This document shows, one piece after another, positions 32,947-47,787 of a stretch of 64,000 bases of DNA. The translations under genes and the position numbers were made by a program. The DNA comes from Zygaena filipendulae (lineage: Eukaryota > Arthropoda > Insecta > Lepidoptera > Zygaenidae), in the NCBI GenBank assembly GCA_907165275.2, contig OU015662.1:4967501-5031500 (forward strand), given 5' to 3'. The notes under the pieces were generated by a model. It saw only the letters and a list, made by a program, of their open reading frames with translations, searched no databases and was not told where the DNA came from. Each line of letters starts with the position of its first letter. Positions within the stretch are counted from its first letter, which is position 1.

Positions 32947-35900
32947 AGGATTATAACATACACGAAGCTAACATAACATAGGTGAACTTTGAAACAACTA
33001 TCAACAAAGAATTTTAAGTTTGGAATAGTATAAATTGGGACGGATTATTACTAAAGTCGAAACTTCGCACATTTATCGACAAACGCAACTAAAAAGAAAC
33101 TCATCACTAAGCAAAGTAATCAACGAGATGGGATGGCTCGTAGCTAATTACAGTTATTAGAGAGGTTGCTCACCACGCTACTCGGGGGAGCGTGGTCACC
33201 GGTCCCTGAGCCAGATACCTACGCACTCGTACTATCCTACCGTACGAAACCTAAACGCGAGTTATTTATATGCAACCATTTATTACTTACACCTCCGATG
33301 ATGGATGACCGCATAGCAAGGACGTTAATCGCTAAACATGTTTTATAACATCCTAAGATTAAGAGCAGAATTTTTGTATATAAAAACGAAAAAAATTTGA
33401 ATGAAAAGAAAATGTACTTCGATATTTTCGCGGATGGCGCGGCGCAGCGGCATGATATGTACAGTAAGCCGCTTATACATTTAGCCGGTTTATACATTTT
33501 TTTAAAACTTCTTTCTCTGTGTTGTGCTGTCTTCTGTAGTCAGATTTGGTAACAATTTTTTTTTATTTAATGGCACTTTATCAAGTTTTAGTTTTGTACC
33601 TAATGTTCTTTTTCAGCAAAAAAAAAAAACTTAACTTGAACTCCTATCTAACTCTTACTTTTCGAACTTCAGTAGTTTTGTTTCTGCGGTGATATAACAG
33701 TCAAATAATAAAACTCAGCCAGTAAGATTTCCTTTTAAATGTTCGGAAAACTTAAAAACACGCTATTTTCGTTTTCCTTTCATTGTTATTTGCTTATTTT
33801 AAATAAAATGTTAAACTTAATAACTGGGAAGTTTGAGAGGTTTCAACAACCATATTTTTTTTTTCAGATTCTCTTGATCTCATATTGTCTTCAATTAAAT
33901 TTATATTTACTCAAAATACTCCAGAAGAATTGCAACTTGCAACAAACAACACTCCGGCAGGTCAGTATAGTAATAACGAAGTATCACCAATTATGAACTG
34001 AAACCAGCGTGGCTCAAGGACACCTTACATTCTGCTTGTCGCTGATTTTCGCACACGAAACACTAGATTAAATCTATCTGACTAAATCACGCGACTCTCC
34101 AGGCGCAGTTACCACAAAGTTCATGAGCACGAGAGTGTATTCGCATTTAGATGCACAGTCGAATTCAGCACAGCGCTTCAGGAAGTGGAAATTGTAGCGA
34201 ATTGTTCAGAAACAATTCACAATGGGATAACTGTGTGTGTGCACAGAACAGAACCTATACAATAACAACCACGTAGGCGGTGGAAGGGTCTCTCGCATTT
34301 AATTCGCAAAGTTATACAAAACATACAATGTAACACAATTTGCGGGCCAATTATGACTGTTTTACCTGTATGGAATATACGAATAATATTAATTAAATAC
34401 TATCTCAAGCTTTACAATCGATGTACAAAAAAAACGACTACAGTAAAAAACAAGCAATGGACACAATAACAAAGCCTTTATTCGTAACAAAAAAGATAAG
34501 CGTTTTGAAATGTTCAACGTTTACTGAAAATATGTGCACAACACGCGATACAACGTTACAATTGCACGTGTGGCAGATGTGTTTAATTACTGACCCGACC
34601 AAATCTCCAAAAGAGTTGAGCTTCATTACGGACACAATGGCCCTAGCTTTCGGCCGACAATAAAGTAAATAAAATATCAACACAGTGCTAACACCCCCAC
34701 ATAAAAAATGACACCGACACGTTAATATTAGCTTTAATAAAGTTCAGACATTTTGCAAAACAAAAAAAAAACAGCGAACGAGCTCAGAGACGAAATTAAC
34801 CGCCGGGTTAGTCTTTTATAGAGGTACAATGTAATAGCTATGTGGACGACCAATGTCGGTCCGTAGACCGTAATACGAGAATTAACTAAGCAAAAATAAC
34901 GCGAGCATTTCAGTTAATAATACCTAAAGTTGTAAATTTTTAAATTAAATGGGCAATATTACATGGAGCTTTGTTTTATGAAGGTACGAGTAAATTATTT
35001 GAGTACAGGGAAAAGAAATTAAGCTAATCGTATAAAATTAGCCTGAGTTTTGGGGATTTAAAGGTTTTTTAGGGTAACACAAGATTGGAATTCGATATGT
35101 TTATGAGACATTAAGTCTCGTATAAAAGCCTTAACACACTAGCGATAAGTTTCGCGGCAATACCGCTGTGATATCGTCACAACAACGCCGCGGTATTACA
35201 TACCTCGCAGATGATTGGTTATAGTCAATAATAATAACAAAACTGATCCCAACGAGGAAAGACTGCTGTAACACCTACTTACTGTCGCAGTGACTTTATA
35301 AAAACATTGGACACCTTATGAAGATTTCCTTTAACACAGGCTGATTACGAATATCTTCACTTGGATTGTCATTTTGCTCGTCAGAAGAAACAATTTTTTG
35401 TTGACTACCAAGGTCTGCTCGGCGATATCGCGGCGAAAAACAGGATATCGTTAAAAAATACCTCTAGTGCATGTGGTAACACTGGAAAGGTGTGAAAATT
35501 TTGAGAAACGTCCATGTAGGTAACGAGTACAGCCCACGCTACACAGAGGCGAGTGGGCGAGTACGAATAATGATATGATACTCGGCCCCGCTTCGTTGCG
35601 GCAAATCTGACAAAATTTAATCAATTTGCATACTTATAGTAAGTTTGATATGGTCGATTACAACAGCGAATTAATTTAATTAATTCAATCCAAGTGAATG
35701 TTTCAACGGTAGAGATTAATAAGAAATTATTCATAAACATTTCTTATCAAGCGGCTTATCGGACACGCTATAGTTTTGTAAGAGAAATAATAATGATAAT
35801 AAATATTTAAGAAACAATACTTAAAATCATTGATAAGGATATAATTATTGACTTCGAAACGTTACTTAAGAATTATGCATTAATTCTACCTTTATTTTAA

Positions 35901-37074
35901 ATTGTACTATACGTAGATACGTAAGCAAACTGTGTGTAGAACATTTTAATCCAATTAACACAAAAACAATAATAAATCTTTTTTGTAGCTTCACCAGTGT
36001 TCGCCTCAGCAAGATCGCACTTGTTGCACGCAATGACATCACAGCACTCTGGTACAGAGCGCACTCGTTACGAATATCCCAACGATTCCAGCACTCCTCT
36101 CGCTCGCTCAAGATTTATGATGTGCGCATTCAACGTACACGCACCGCGACACGCGAATATGCTCGCGTGCGTCCCGCGTTATCGCGTCAACGACTCGCCA
36201 AATTAACTCACCTTATGAAGACATACGACACGCCAGCGCATTTGGCCTCAAGATTTATTCATATCGAACTGAAAAGGTATAATGTATTATTCTGTTCCCT
36301 TTTTTCTTTTTCTTTTCTTTTTATGCAAAAAATAAACTTGAAGTCGAGACAGGTCTTATAAATTATATCCACACGGTATACCTACCAACCTACCTACACA
36401 CTTCAATATTATCTCAAAAAAAAATCAAGGCATAGGTATATAGCATAATCCATTTCAACGTCCAATGAATATGAAATAAGAAATCAACACAGCCGCACTT
36501 TTCTTAAACAATTTTCTTTCATAGCCAATATTTTAAGCGAGCTGGAGGCACTCCCCCAAGATATGGAGCGGCACATTGTTGAATTTTTGTTTAGTGAGCA
36601 ATTTTAGGCCAAGTCGGACGTATATCACAGTTTTCGTTACTAGATCGCAACCCAAACGGTGCAATAAATCTAAAAGTCCATTTTCATATAGAAGAAAACC
36701 GATTAAGGAGCTTTTCCGATAGCGATCGCTCGAATGAAGCTATATATTTTCATGATCGAACGAATCTGAGATCATGGACGGCTGACGGCCGGTGCGTGAA
36801 GAAATGAAAAAGGAAACGTTTCTTCTAATGACATTGTCATTGGGCGAAGGTCGTTATTTGCATTTTCCGTGCTTCGATCAATCTAGTCTTCCAAAGAACG
36901 CCTTTACATGAATTTCAGCGTACACCAAAAAGGATTAAATAATGTCAAAAATAACACGGGTAGATTCATCAGTGCGTAAGCCATTTTTTTTTTATAAAAT
37001 GTAGATAGAATCCCCAGCGAACGTGTTCATAACATTCGGCACGAGGCGAGGCGTCGCTGTTGCCTAACGAGTAA
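32947..37074. other. Non-coding DNA
   Basis: Many short frames and no recognised protein. Overlapping frames at 34421-34683 and 35866-36361 occur on both strands. Poly-A/T runs lie near 33553, 33620 and 33857. No clean repeat ends were found. Confidence 0.5.
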
Positions 37075-37388
37075 ATTGAATCCGAGTAGAGATTAGCGTG
37101 GCGTTGACTTTACCAATCAAGAGTATAGGAAGCGTTTCAATCAAGAATCGTCTCGTTACACGCCACTACGCGATGGAGGATAATGAACGATTAACTTACG
37201 AGTACACTCGTACCTATAACACCGTTTGTAGTTGCGCTACGTACAACGAGCCTCTACGTATTGTGCATATTAAATCTAAGCGTTACGGTAGCGCTGTTAA
37301 TCTCGATATACCTATTATGTATAAGTATATACACGAACTAATTAATAACGAACGTATTAATGTTCACGGTGTAGTATCTCGCAGCTAA
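37075..37388 (+). CDS. Candidate unrecognised open frame (about 71-96 codons)
   Basis: Open from a TGA near 37075 to TAA at 37386-37388. The first ATG is at 37173 (CGATGGAGG), giving 71 residues that start MEDNERLTYEY. An earlier GTG at 37098 would give 96. Its purine-N-pyrimidine codon habit (AAT, ATT, GTT, GCT) and its CpG-richer composition differ from the surrounding AT-rich DNA. There is no signal peptide, membrane helix or known motif. It may be coding, a relic, or chance. Confidence 0.15.
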
Positions 37389-40300
37389 CTAGTACGGTTA
37401 TTACTTAAGCCGCCTTGTGGGTTATTAAATCGTAGTTAAGTTTACGAGGATATGTGCGTCGTATTGATATTAAGTTGTAACAGAGTCACTTTGTGTAGAG
37501 AGAAAGAGAGAGAAAGAGATCGCGAAATTATTAATTTGAAGAACCCGTTTGCGCCCTGATGCGTGCGCCCGCGGCTCCGTCCGCTGTGTGTGACTGACAG
37601 ACAATTTGTTTGTCACTCATCCACCAGCGTTATCTGCGAGATGGCTGTGGCTAACGAGCGTGTCGACCCGGCCACCGTGCGACGTCGGCGATCCGATCGC
37701 AACGTTTCTATTCAATTGCTTTAAAACTAGCGACGTCACCATCGCAGTATAGTGAAAAAAGAAAAAAGAAGAAAGAAAATACATTTATTGCAGCACAATT
37801 GACGACATACGATGACACACAAGTGGCATTCCGGAAACAAAAATGACATTAAAAATGATATATTAAGCAACAACTAAATTACAGGTTTAAATTACTTGGA
37901 CGTTTTATTGCTTTATCGTAATTATAGTACCTACTTGCACGTAAGCCAGCTTTAGTCATAAAGGAAAATAGTCATTATCCTGTCATATTCTACGAGGTAT
38001 TTTATTCAAAATATAAAAGTTTGAATATTTCAAAGTTTGTGACTCATACACTTTTATAAACAAAATGGATTTGAATGAAATGGCACACATACATACGTAT
38101 AATTAAAGTGTGTTTTAGATTAACAAATTTAATAATCCTTTTATTCTATCTAGGATTTCCAACGAGATCCCAATATCGTTGAGGATGAACGCGGGGGAAA
38201 GCTACACATAGTTACACATACCTACATAACTTCGTGAGGCCGTAATTTCATCTGTCCATAATTTTACGATTATAACCTAAAATATTATTGTATCTGAGCA
38301 TTGTGAAATATCAAAGAGGGGCTGGCAATATGGCGTAATTGTTGTCCCGACTCGTTAGTTACACTTTGATTACACAGATTAAACAACGATGAAATTGACA
38401 AGCGAATGAACAGGGAACCAATAAACGAGATTCCTGAAATATATTCGCTAACATAAATACGTACTCAATGAAGCCCCTTTTCCCACGCGCGTTTCGCAAT
38501 CGATGTCGATCTGCGTTCCGCCGCATTAAATTCTTCACGTTTAATCAATTTCTGGGCGGTGGTAAAAAAATAAATAAAAAAATATCAAAGTGAAGTGTTT
38601 CCTTCCGTATCGACGGCGCCGAGAGCAGAGTAGACAGCAAATAAATTGTTGGCGTCGTTTCAAAAAGCACGAAAATTGCCGGAATAGATACGCGGACACG
38701 CCTTTTATCTGTTACGTATATCAGGCGGGCTCAAGTTCGCCACTCGCACGTAAATAAGGGCAAAAAAGTACGCCAGAATAAATAATAAGGTAGAGGAAAC
38801 GTCGGAGCGCGTACCTACTACGGGGGCGGGATTAAAAGTGCTTACTGCCTATAATGGGTACGGATCAACTCGGTGACCCATTTGCCCAACCCAACGCAAG
38901 CGCTAACGATAGACTTCCGCTGTACCTAGTTTACTTTTATTACTTCAAAAACTTTTAATAATACATATATTCATTGAACTGAAACTTCTTTGAGCATGAG
39001 CGAGGGAGGAATTTTTTTGTTTCTGTCACTGTAACTCGTAAAATATTATGTGAAACCTTTTCGAAATGAATTAAAGCAGTTATAGTCAAGTGGTTGCAGA
39101 CATGCAGCTATATATAGATATAGTGACCGCTCTAGTTTACGCTTGGATGTCTAAGAAGCTTTTGTTGCTTTTTTGTTGTTTTTTATAAGTTTCACTTCAA
39201 GTTCAATGCTCAATAATTGCTTTTTCATTTTTCTTTTTTTTAAGCGCATACTGATTCATATTGTTTTTTTTTTTGTTTCAATGACTTTTTAAACAGCGAA
39301 AAATCCTTGAACATTGCAATGCAAACTGCATTTGCAACTGCAAAAATGAAAACGCGACTTTGTTCAAAGTAAGTAGGTACTTCAAAAACAAAGGTTCTCT
39401 ACGTTTCTTTAGTATTTTTGTTAGCGCGCAATTTTTTGATACACTATACCCACATGACCTATATCTTTATGATTCTTTTACTAAAAATGCGGTAATTTAT
39501 CCTTATGGACAGGTGTAAGTATATTATTTTATATATATTTTACCTAAACTACGGCAGTAAATTAATTTTTTTACTATAATTTTAAAATTATATATTTCAG
39601 ATTGGCCACAAAGTCTTTTAAAACTGTCTAGACTCTAGAGTGCTCATCAGTTTTATTCAGGGTGATTGGAAGGGCTATCTTCGCTAAACAATAAGGCCTA
39701 TAGAGAACTCGTAAATTAAATTCAATTACACTATAAATTCCAGCTTATTTGAGTATTTTTTTTGTTTTCGCGTCACGTGCGCGCTTCGCTCACGGGCCGC
39801 ACTTCGAAATTTATGTAGTGAGGCGTCAAATTCAACAGCTGAAAGGAAATGATGGCGCCTTACTAAGCTTCACGCGCATTCGTGATACCCCGTAATTATG
39901 TTTACAATTTATTTTCTAGCTTAAGCCAACTCGAATTTGGATCTAAATGTCCTACCTTTTACGGGCGCTACAGTGGCGCCATAGCAATTTCAAACACCAT
40001 GCAAATGGTGCCGCAGGCACAACAGCTAACATAAATTCAACGAAAATAAGTATGCAAATTAAATCGAAATAAATACATAATTGAAAAGCGAGCATTAACT
40101 GATTCGCAATAATTTAAATACCCGACCGACGACGTAATGTATGCCTGATCAGTTTCACGATTATAAATAAAAATGTAATAAGAATCCGAGCGTGACACAA
40201 AAACAACGAGATAACGTTGGCAAAACGAGCAGCGAATCGCCTCCGAGCAGACGGTATCTGCGCCCGCCTGGAAGTTATTAAATATTAAAATAAGCTCGCA

Positions 40301-41004
40301 TTCCCGGCGCGAGTCCTGCGCGATACGCCAGATTATAGCGAACACAATGAGAGCACCAACTTCGATCTCTCCCCCGCCTTATCACATCAAAGCACGAACT
40401 ACATACCTACCTAACTTCCCAACCAACGTGCAGGATTCTTCAAAGAGGACACCTTTACGAAAATTTAGGAAAATTCAATTACTAATATTAGGCGAGAACC
40501 AAATTTTCCTCGAACCTATTAAACGAGTTATGATAACCTTTTGGTGACCTTTTCACACAGTAAACATTATTCACACCACTCTTATAGTGTGATAGTCACG
40601 TCAATTATTATTATAGAATGTTAATAACGAACGCATAACTCACGAGACGGATTGCATCATTTGACTTTAAAGTGTATCGGTGGTCGCATCACCCGGTTGC
40701 CCAACAAGCGCCACGCCCACTTACCTGAAACAATACATCATTACAATATCAGTAACCCCAACGCACGAATTCAACGATTCGACACCTACAGTGAGTTATG
40801 CGGACCACGTGCAGTGTTAATATATTCTTAAACCGACTTAAAGAATCGTAGATCGGTAAATCAAAGTGACTTTTTCTTCTTAACTACGGTGGAGATACGT
40901 TTTACGCTAAATATTTAGCGGTTTTACTAACTAAAAAGTTTGTAGGTATTATTAAATTTATTATTAAAATTTTGAAAAACCCAAAAGTTAAGCTTGTTTT
41001 AAAA
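37389..41004. other. Non-coding DNA with repeat scraps
   Basis: A purine-rich GAGAGAAAGAGAGAGAAAGAG tract begins near 37499. A decayed family S head (AACGCGGGGGAAAGCTA) lies at 38188. Frames at 40037-40345 and 40347-40547 are unrecognised. T-rich runs lie at 39230 and 39265. Confidence 0.45.
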
Positions 41005-41361
41005 ATATACAACGTGTTAATGAATTAACTGAAAACTAGAAAGTAGTTTGCTCAGAATCAACTAGCGAATCGATCGCACTATGTTTTAATATAGGTTATA
41101 TTTTTCCATTTTTATCAGCCCATGTCTAAACTATCTATAATACAATATTTGACGCGTACGCCACCCGCAGCAAAAAAAATCGAACCGGTAGGCGCGGGCG
41201 TAGCGTTTGGAATTTCGTAGATAGGTCACCTCCAAACTAATGTTGAATAACTTTTAAAGTATAAATTTTTTCGACATCAAATATATTTTAATCATATTAT
41301 TGTTTATTTTTTTAAATGGAGTGTATCAGGTTTTCTGTTAATTCATTAACACGTTGTATAT
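41005..41361. mobile_element. 357-bp TIR element (MITE), unclassified
   Basis: The terminal inverted repeats are 32 bp with one mismatch. The left arm is ATATACAACGTGTTAATGAA continuing TTAACTGAAAAC. The right arm is GTTTTCTGTTAATTCATTAA continuing CACGTTGTATAT. The interior has a GC-rich patch (GGTAGGCGCGGGCGTAGCG). It has no coding capacity and is followed by an (AT)n run. The flanking TA is consistent with Tc1/mariner but not decisive in AT-rich DNA. Confidence 0.7.
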
Positions 41362-44300
41362 TTTATATATATATATATTTTTAACAATCGATCATAAATA
41401 ATACGAGGAAGAGGTAACAAAAGTTAAGGTTTACCTGTTCTTTGTTAACTAAGGTGAATAATAGTTTGATTTTAAGAGTTTAAAAGTTGTTTAGAAGTAA
41501 GACAACCCCAACGTAAGGTTTCATATAACATTAAAACTAGGCAGTAAGTCAACCGAAACCGAGAACCATGCATACGAAGTGGTTTTAATAAAACGTTCAG
41601 TTACATGCAAGGGCCAAGGAGCTTAGCAAGAAAGAAGTTATGTTACGTAAGGACATATTGAAATTAAACATTACACAGAAAAAGAGTGAAGAATGTTCTA
41701 ACACCTACGAGCTCTGCGCATTATAGATACTACCGCAATACTACATTAAATGCCTCTAAATCCAGTCCAGCGATATAATAAGGCAGCGCAAAGATAGGGC
41801 AGGCTTCGCTATGATAAAATTTTATTTAAAGACATTAGCATTCGAGGTGGCTTAGGTAACAAATTCTCTTCTCTGTGGTCGTGCGCGATGAAATTTTCTA
41901 ACATTTTCAAGAAGTAAAGCAGTTTATACACGGCTAGTAGGTACCTGCTATTTCTTCAATCCTTTTTAAAAAGCCTGTAAAATCTTAAAATTAGTATTTT
42001 CTACTATCCAGTTTCGTAATTTAATTTTTCAAGTCGTTTCTATCAACTTGTGGTGTAAATTATGTATAAAAAAATCTATCCGTTCGTTAAATAAGGTTTC
42101 TTTGATGGAATCTATATAATACCTTTTCTAAATAAAAAAACAATGAACATTGCTGTCGTGAGCTGATAAGTTTTTAAGGGTTATCACGAACATTCCAATG
42201 CGATGGGGAACTAGATTGTTAAATGAGAAGATGTGTTCGGTGCAGGTATCGCCATATGCGATCTGTCGTCGTGTGTAGGCGCCAATGTTCTGGCTAATGT
42301 TGTTTAATTAACTCGTATTCATTATCTAGAGGAACACGCGGCGCACGCGCACTGCACTGCGCACCACCACAGTCGCAGGTGCATGTGCAAATCACCAGCG
42401 TGTTGATCACTACTTGTCTCTCAATCATTCTTAATTCAAAACAATACTACAACGAGCGTCACATTAACCTCCAGAACATTTCAAAACTGTCGTCTAAACT
42501 TTAAAAACTTGAGCGACTCAATGTAATTTTGATTTTTAAATTACCGGCCAGTGTGTGTCGTGACATAATCATTAATCATATAACGTAGAATAAATCCATA
42601 ATTTCTGTATTTTCAATTGTCATTCGCAGAATTTCACAATTTTAATGTGTTTATTAAGCTAAATGTCAGGCAGATTTCGTTTCGTTCAATCCCTGTGCAG
42701 TCAGAAAAATATGACGGCCATTAATATTCGGCGGCTGCACATGAGAGATAACGCATCACAAAAAAGGTCAGGAGACTGGAATAGATAGGTAATAGGTAAA
42801 GACTAAAGAGGAATTATTTTTCGAAGAATACAACGAAACTTATTGCTTTCAGCTAGGTATTGCTGAGAACTGCTTAAAACGCCTGAAGCGGAATCTATAA
42901 TAAACACAATACACGCGTGTTCTTCATGATTATGCAAAACACACACCAGACATGCAAGTGAGTTATTACTAAATACATAATAAGTCTCATCTCGTTACGC
43001 CTGAGACGCGTAAGGCCCCGCCATTACCCTCTGAGCGATCTCAACTCATGAACTTGAAATACATTCAAAAGATAAACATGAAAATATTATGTACAATTAT
43101 TATAGATATTTGACTGCAGAATACAATTATCAGGTTCATAAGCGCTACATCATGCTTTATTTATTTACGAGGACATATAAATTCTCATTATAAAGTAGTT
43201 GTGTGTAGAATTGGTAGTAAGATTTAATTCACAGTTATTGCTACTATTAGACATAACAGTAGACACTGTAGACAGGTGGTTTTAATAGAAAAGTAACGAT
43301 TTACAATTCAGTAGAGAATGACAAGTTATGTTGTTGCGATTCGAGTAAGTATTTACAAATAAAACGAAGATACAAATGCCAAAAGAACAATAAATACGGA
43401 TTAAATTGGCTACGCTACGTGATTTAAGCAAAGTCAAAATACATTCAAACCGGATCTTAGCTTAAATATCGCCAACACCAATTTAGAATTTGTTACGAAA
43501 TATTGATCGGGTTTATCTCAAAATCATGTCGCTGTCAAGTTTATCGAAAAGTACGATTATCGTTAAAATCACAGATATAGAATAAACAAACGTAGATAAT
43601 AGTGGCACAAGCGTTGTTATATTACTATGCAAACGACAACTTTAAATCACGTGTAATGGCAAATAGGTAGACATAAAAATAAGTGCGGCGACAATGATAT
43701 TCGCTTCGAGGCACAGGCTGACGCGAGCTAACTCGGGTCGCGTTATCGCTCGTAGGCACCACGATAAACATCTCCAATGTAGTTTTGAAAGGAAATTTAC
43801 AAGTTTGTGCGCTAATAACCGTATACATGTCAGCGATGCGTCGCTCGCGAAGGTCCGAGTGGCGACCCCTGGCTCCGATGCGATTATACGACCCCAATAG
43901 AGTTCCGATTTACGAGCGTCCCCTACAAGAACAAGGGTTACTACTACGTTTTAACAACTTAATTTAAAAGGGATCAGTTCTGAGTGTGCTTATTAGCAAG
44001 ACAGACATTTGTTATTCGAACAAAAACAATTCGATAAAGCGAGCTAATTAGACGTCGCGCGTCGCGCCGGTTGAAAGAGAAACTGGAGCACCTTAATGCC
44101 ATCCAAGTACCAGAGAATACGACTTGGAAATAATTGAATCGACTTCTAAGCATTGAGACAAGGCACTACTTGGCAGTCACTTGGCGATATTTTAACACAG
44201 AAAACTGACACTGTGTTGCCTGTTACTGTTACTATTGCACGGGCACAGCACGTCAATCAACCGTTGCGCAACCACGTGGAATTACACGAGCTTGGTCGCA

Positions 44301-46791
44301 AAATGTCGCCTCCCACTCTACTACGATAGGGATATATTGGCCGAGATATCAAAGTATTCTATCCGTATAAATAAGTTTTTATAAGTTCGCCAGGAACATG
44401 GTATACGATCACTTAAAGGTCACGGACACCAATAAATATCACATCGCCCCGTAAGCATAATAATATCGTGATGTTAATATTCATTAGACGTGATTGTCGT
44501 TCTTCTGCGTAGGCAGTCCTGTAATCTGGGACGCGGTCGGGACACGTATTAGAGACAATGAGATTTGCATAGCTGGGCGTTCCTAAACGTCAACCAGAAC
44601 ATTCACATTCGCTAATCCAAAGAGCGTCAACGTGGGTACAACTTCATTATCCTGAAGGAGTTTATTCACTCACTCAGCTCTTAATAAATAGACTTACCTA
44701 TTTTTTGTCATTGCTGTCTCGGAACATTAAAAATAAAGCTTACATTTTCCTCAAGTGTCGAAATTACCAAAATTGCCTTAAAAGCTTAGGGACTGATGAA
44801 AATCGTCGTAAAAAGCACTCCAGAAATCGCGTTTCACCCAAAATGCCATCTTCATAACGTGCCCGCTCCTACCACAACCGACTCTCTCATATGGTAATTC
44901 CCTTAAAGGGAAAGTAGGCCACTTTTTTTATAAAGCTCAAAAAGCAACGTTCATTTTGGCTAGAAAAGCACTTTATTCCGTGAATACGTCCGCCTGGGAG
45001 CTTAGGGCGCATTGTACATTCGAGAGGCGTCGCTTCCATGCAATAATGCGCTTACCACACTCGCTGGTTACCCTTATAATTCCATTCTTCCTATATTGTG
45101 ACTTGAACCTTAAGTTGAAATCCTTGTTGCACGAAGATATTTATAATCACAATTGGTAAGTTATATTTTCTTTTCATTATTGCCAATTGAAATCTAGCAA
45201 AGTAAGTCCCAATTAAGATCAACTCGTGTCAATTGAAATAGCTTTTCAGGAAGCTTTATTGATGTGGGTTTTAGTGGATCAAAGTGGTGCTTAGAGTCGA
45301 GATACGATAACATGGCAGTGTCTTTATTAGAACTGTAGAACAACGTCTGTAAATCACATTCCAGCCGGGATAGTAAAGTAATTAAAGGCAGAATCCGAGC
45401 GACGCGACGCTATCTTTTTCCAAGACTAATGAGTGGAGTTGGCCGGCAAACGATGCGCCGCATACACACAGACACTTATCTCCTTGATAAACTCCACTAC
45501 AAATAGGTTACACGATGTTACTAGCCTCTTATTTCTTCCTTAACGTCTTAAATAAGAACACAGAACTTTTATTAGGCAAACAAAGAGCTCTCCTCTAATG
45601 GTCATTAACCAAATGCGCTTTACCAACGAAACGCAAAACATGTTGCCGGAAATTGCCTATTGGAATTTGATATATCCCTTGATGACATGTAATATTATTG
45701 TCGGAACTCTTTGTTGAACTCTTATTCTACTAAAACAAAATATTTTTTATACATTCGAGCCTTTATTTATAAATCGAAACTGTACCTTTGTAAAAAGTAT
45801 CATATTCGCAACCGAAAAAAACGGCAAACAAGGGTAAAATTTGTGCGTAACATTTTATCGCGTACAGTTGTCTAAAAGATCGCGGAGCCGATAAATTTTC
45901 GTGAAGTTTATGAAGGTCCACGGACCGTGGAGATTTGGTACAGCGGAGCCGCCACAACACGTGGGCTGAGCTAATAAACGGATCTCAACATGTCCGGATA
46001 TTGTCCGGGCCGCTTTTATTGCCACATATTTTAGGGGCACGCGTGGATACGATACGTCGGCTACCAATGGCGCGATTACAATACACACTCATATGCCTAT
46101 GTGCAGAAAATAATATATTTGTACCGCTGTAAATAAGGCTTAGGATTGCACAGAGATGTAGATAATTTTTTAAATCAACACCCGTAAAATAAAATACCCT
46201 TGCTAGAACAAGGGTTAAACAAATATATTTTACTCACCTACGCTATAGAAATTTTTCCCATTAGGCGTTAAATTTATATGTGGTGATTTCGAATTGAAGA
46301 GCTGAAGCGTAAATTTCAACTGCGAGTCCCCCAGGCCGCTGGCGTTCGCAAAGGAAGTCAAGTCCTGAACTGAAGCACTATTCAATGAAACAGGAAAACC
46401 GCAAGGTGCAATAAAACGCGCGCAGTGAAAAAGGTCCCTAATGAGAGACCTCATTAGATTTACTGGATACTTACTTCACTGTTACTATGAAACTAGAGGC
46501 GTGTACGTGAAACAATTTTTAAAGCCAACCCATCATCGTACATCTATCTATACATATAAATAAAATTGAAGTGTCTGTTTGTAATTTTAAATTTAAAGCT
46601 TTTCACTAAATGCCTATAAAAGTAGGTATATACGATACTCACATAAAAAACCAACTTTTAAAATTGTTCTCTGTTTGTCTCTCTGACCGCGGGGAACAAT
46701 TAGTCAAAAATATCTTACGTATACCATAAACATTTATCGATGCGAAGAGCAGAAAAATTAATTGACCAAGAACCATTAAAGTATCACTACA
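41362..46791. other. Non-coding DNA, no gene recognised
   Basis: Overlapping frames at 43625-43967 and 45763-46132 lie on both strands and carry no recognised motif. CACGCGGCGCACGCGCACTG at 42335 is a small GC-rich patch. ATAAAATTGAAGTGTCTG at 46559 is a frequent-looking repeat edge that could not be bounded. Confidence 0.45.
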
Positions 46792-46966
46792 TATTATAAA
46801 ACAAAGTCCTCCTCTGTTCGCGATAAACTCAAAAACTACTAAACGGATTTTCATGCAGTTTTCACCAATAGATAAAACGATACAAGAGGAAGGTTTACAC
46901 AGGTAGCTTAATTATTTATCCTGGAATTCCGCGGGAACTCCGAAATTACCGCGGGTGACAGCTAGT
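46792..46966 (-). repeat. Family S repeat, variant b
   Basis: ATTATAAAACAAAGTCCTCC and TGTTCGCGATAAACTC, then CAGTTTTCACCAATAGAT. Head GGAATTCCGCGGGAACTCC and GCGGGTGACAGCTAGT. The CCGCGTCTGTCTG segment is deleted. Confidence 0.78.
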
Positions 46967-47787
46967 TTACTATTATTTGCAAAATGTTTAGCTAAAGCTG
47001 GCTTGTATTTTCATAGAATTTATGTTATTGTATGAGTGTCCCAAGTGTAGAAGTCTCAAAAACTTTTTATGAACAAAACATAAAGGTTAGGTACACTTAT
47101 TTTTTATGATAAATCACCAGAATTTAAACTTCATACCAACTAATGGAAGGCAACTCTTGGCGTTTTTAGTTAAAGTTTTTTTTAATTTTAGGATTATGTT
47201 GCAACACTGTAAAATTAATGGTTAAAAAATGCTATCTACACGTTGTCATATCGATTTCTTTTTCAATAAAATATTTTAGAAGAATATTATATTTCAAACC
47301 TAGTAGCGCTAGTTTGACCCCAGCAAGGGCCTTAAATAAATAGAAGGCTTGGTGGTGGTACCTTTTACCGAAATTACACTGGGGCTAAGTGTTTGCTTTT
47401 AGGAGATCACGGCGGCGGAGTGAAGCTGCATACTGTACGTAACTATCAAAGTCGAACACTTCCTTTTATAGATACACATCCATATTCGCGCAAACATTTA
47501 CCGTTTGCTGTTGGCTAAGTTTATGACATACATACTGCCCGTCTCCCGGATAGAGACTATTGGCCTCCACTTGTTTATGATCCTGAACTACCTCTTTCAC
47601 CTAGTCCACAGTTAAAATCCTCAAATAATACCTCACATACAAGTCCGTCAGTTTTTATCGCCTTGATATAGGCCTTCCTAAATATGACTTGTAAATGATC
47701 AATGATCTTAGACGATTATTACGATTTTGGCAGGTATGCAAATATAAAACAGGTGCATTTTCTGCCCTCTTTATTAAATACTACCTG
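46967..47787. other. AT-rich non-coding DNA
   Basis: No open frame, repeat end or RNA gene was recognised. Confidence 0.45.

Noticed and set aside
43625..43967. Three overlapping frames on both strands
   Set aside because: Stop-poor, CpG-rich patch with no recognisable protein.
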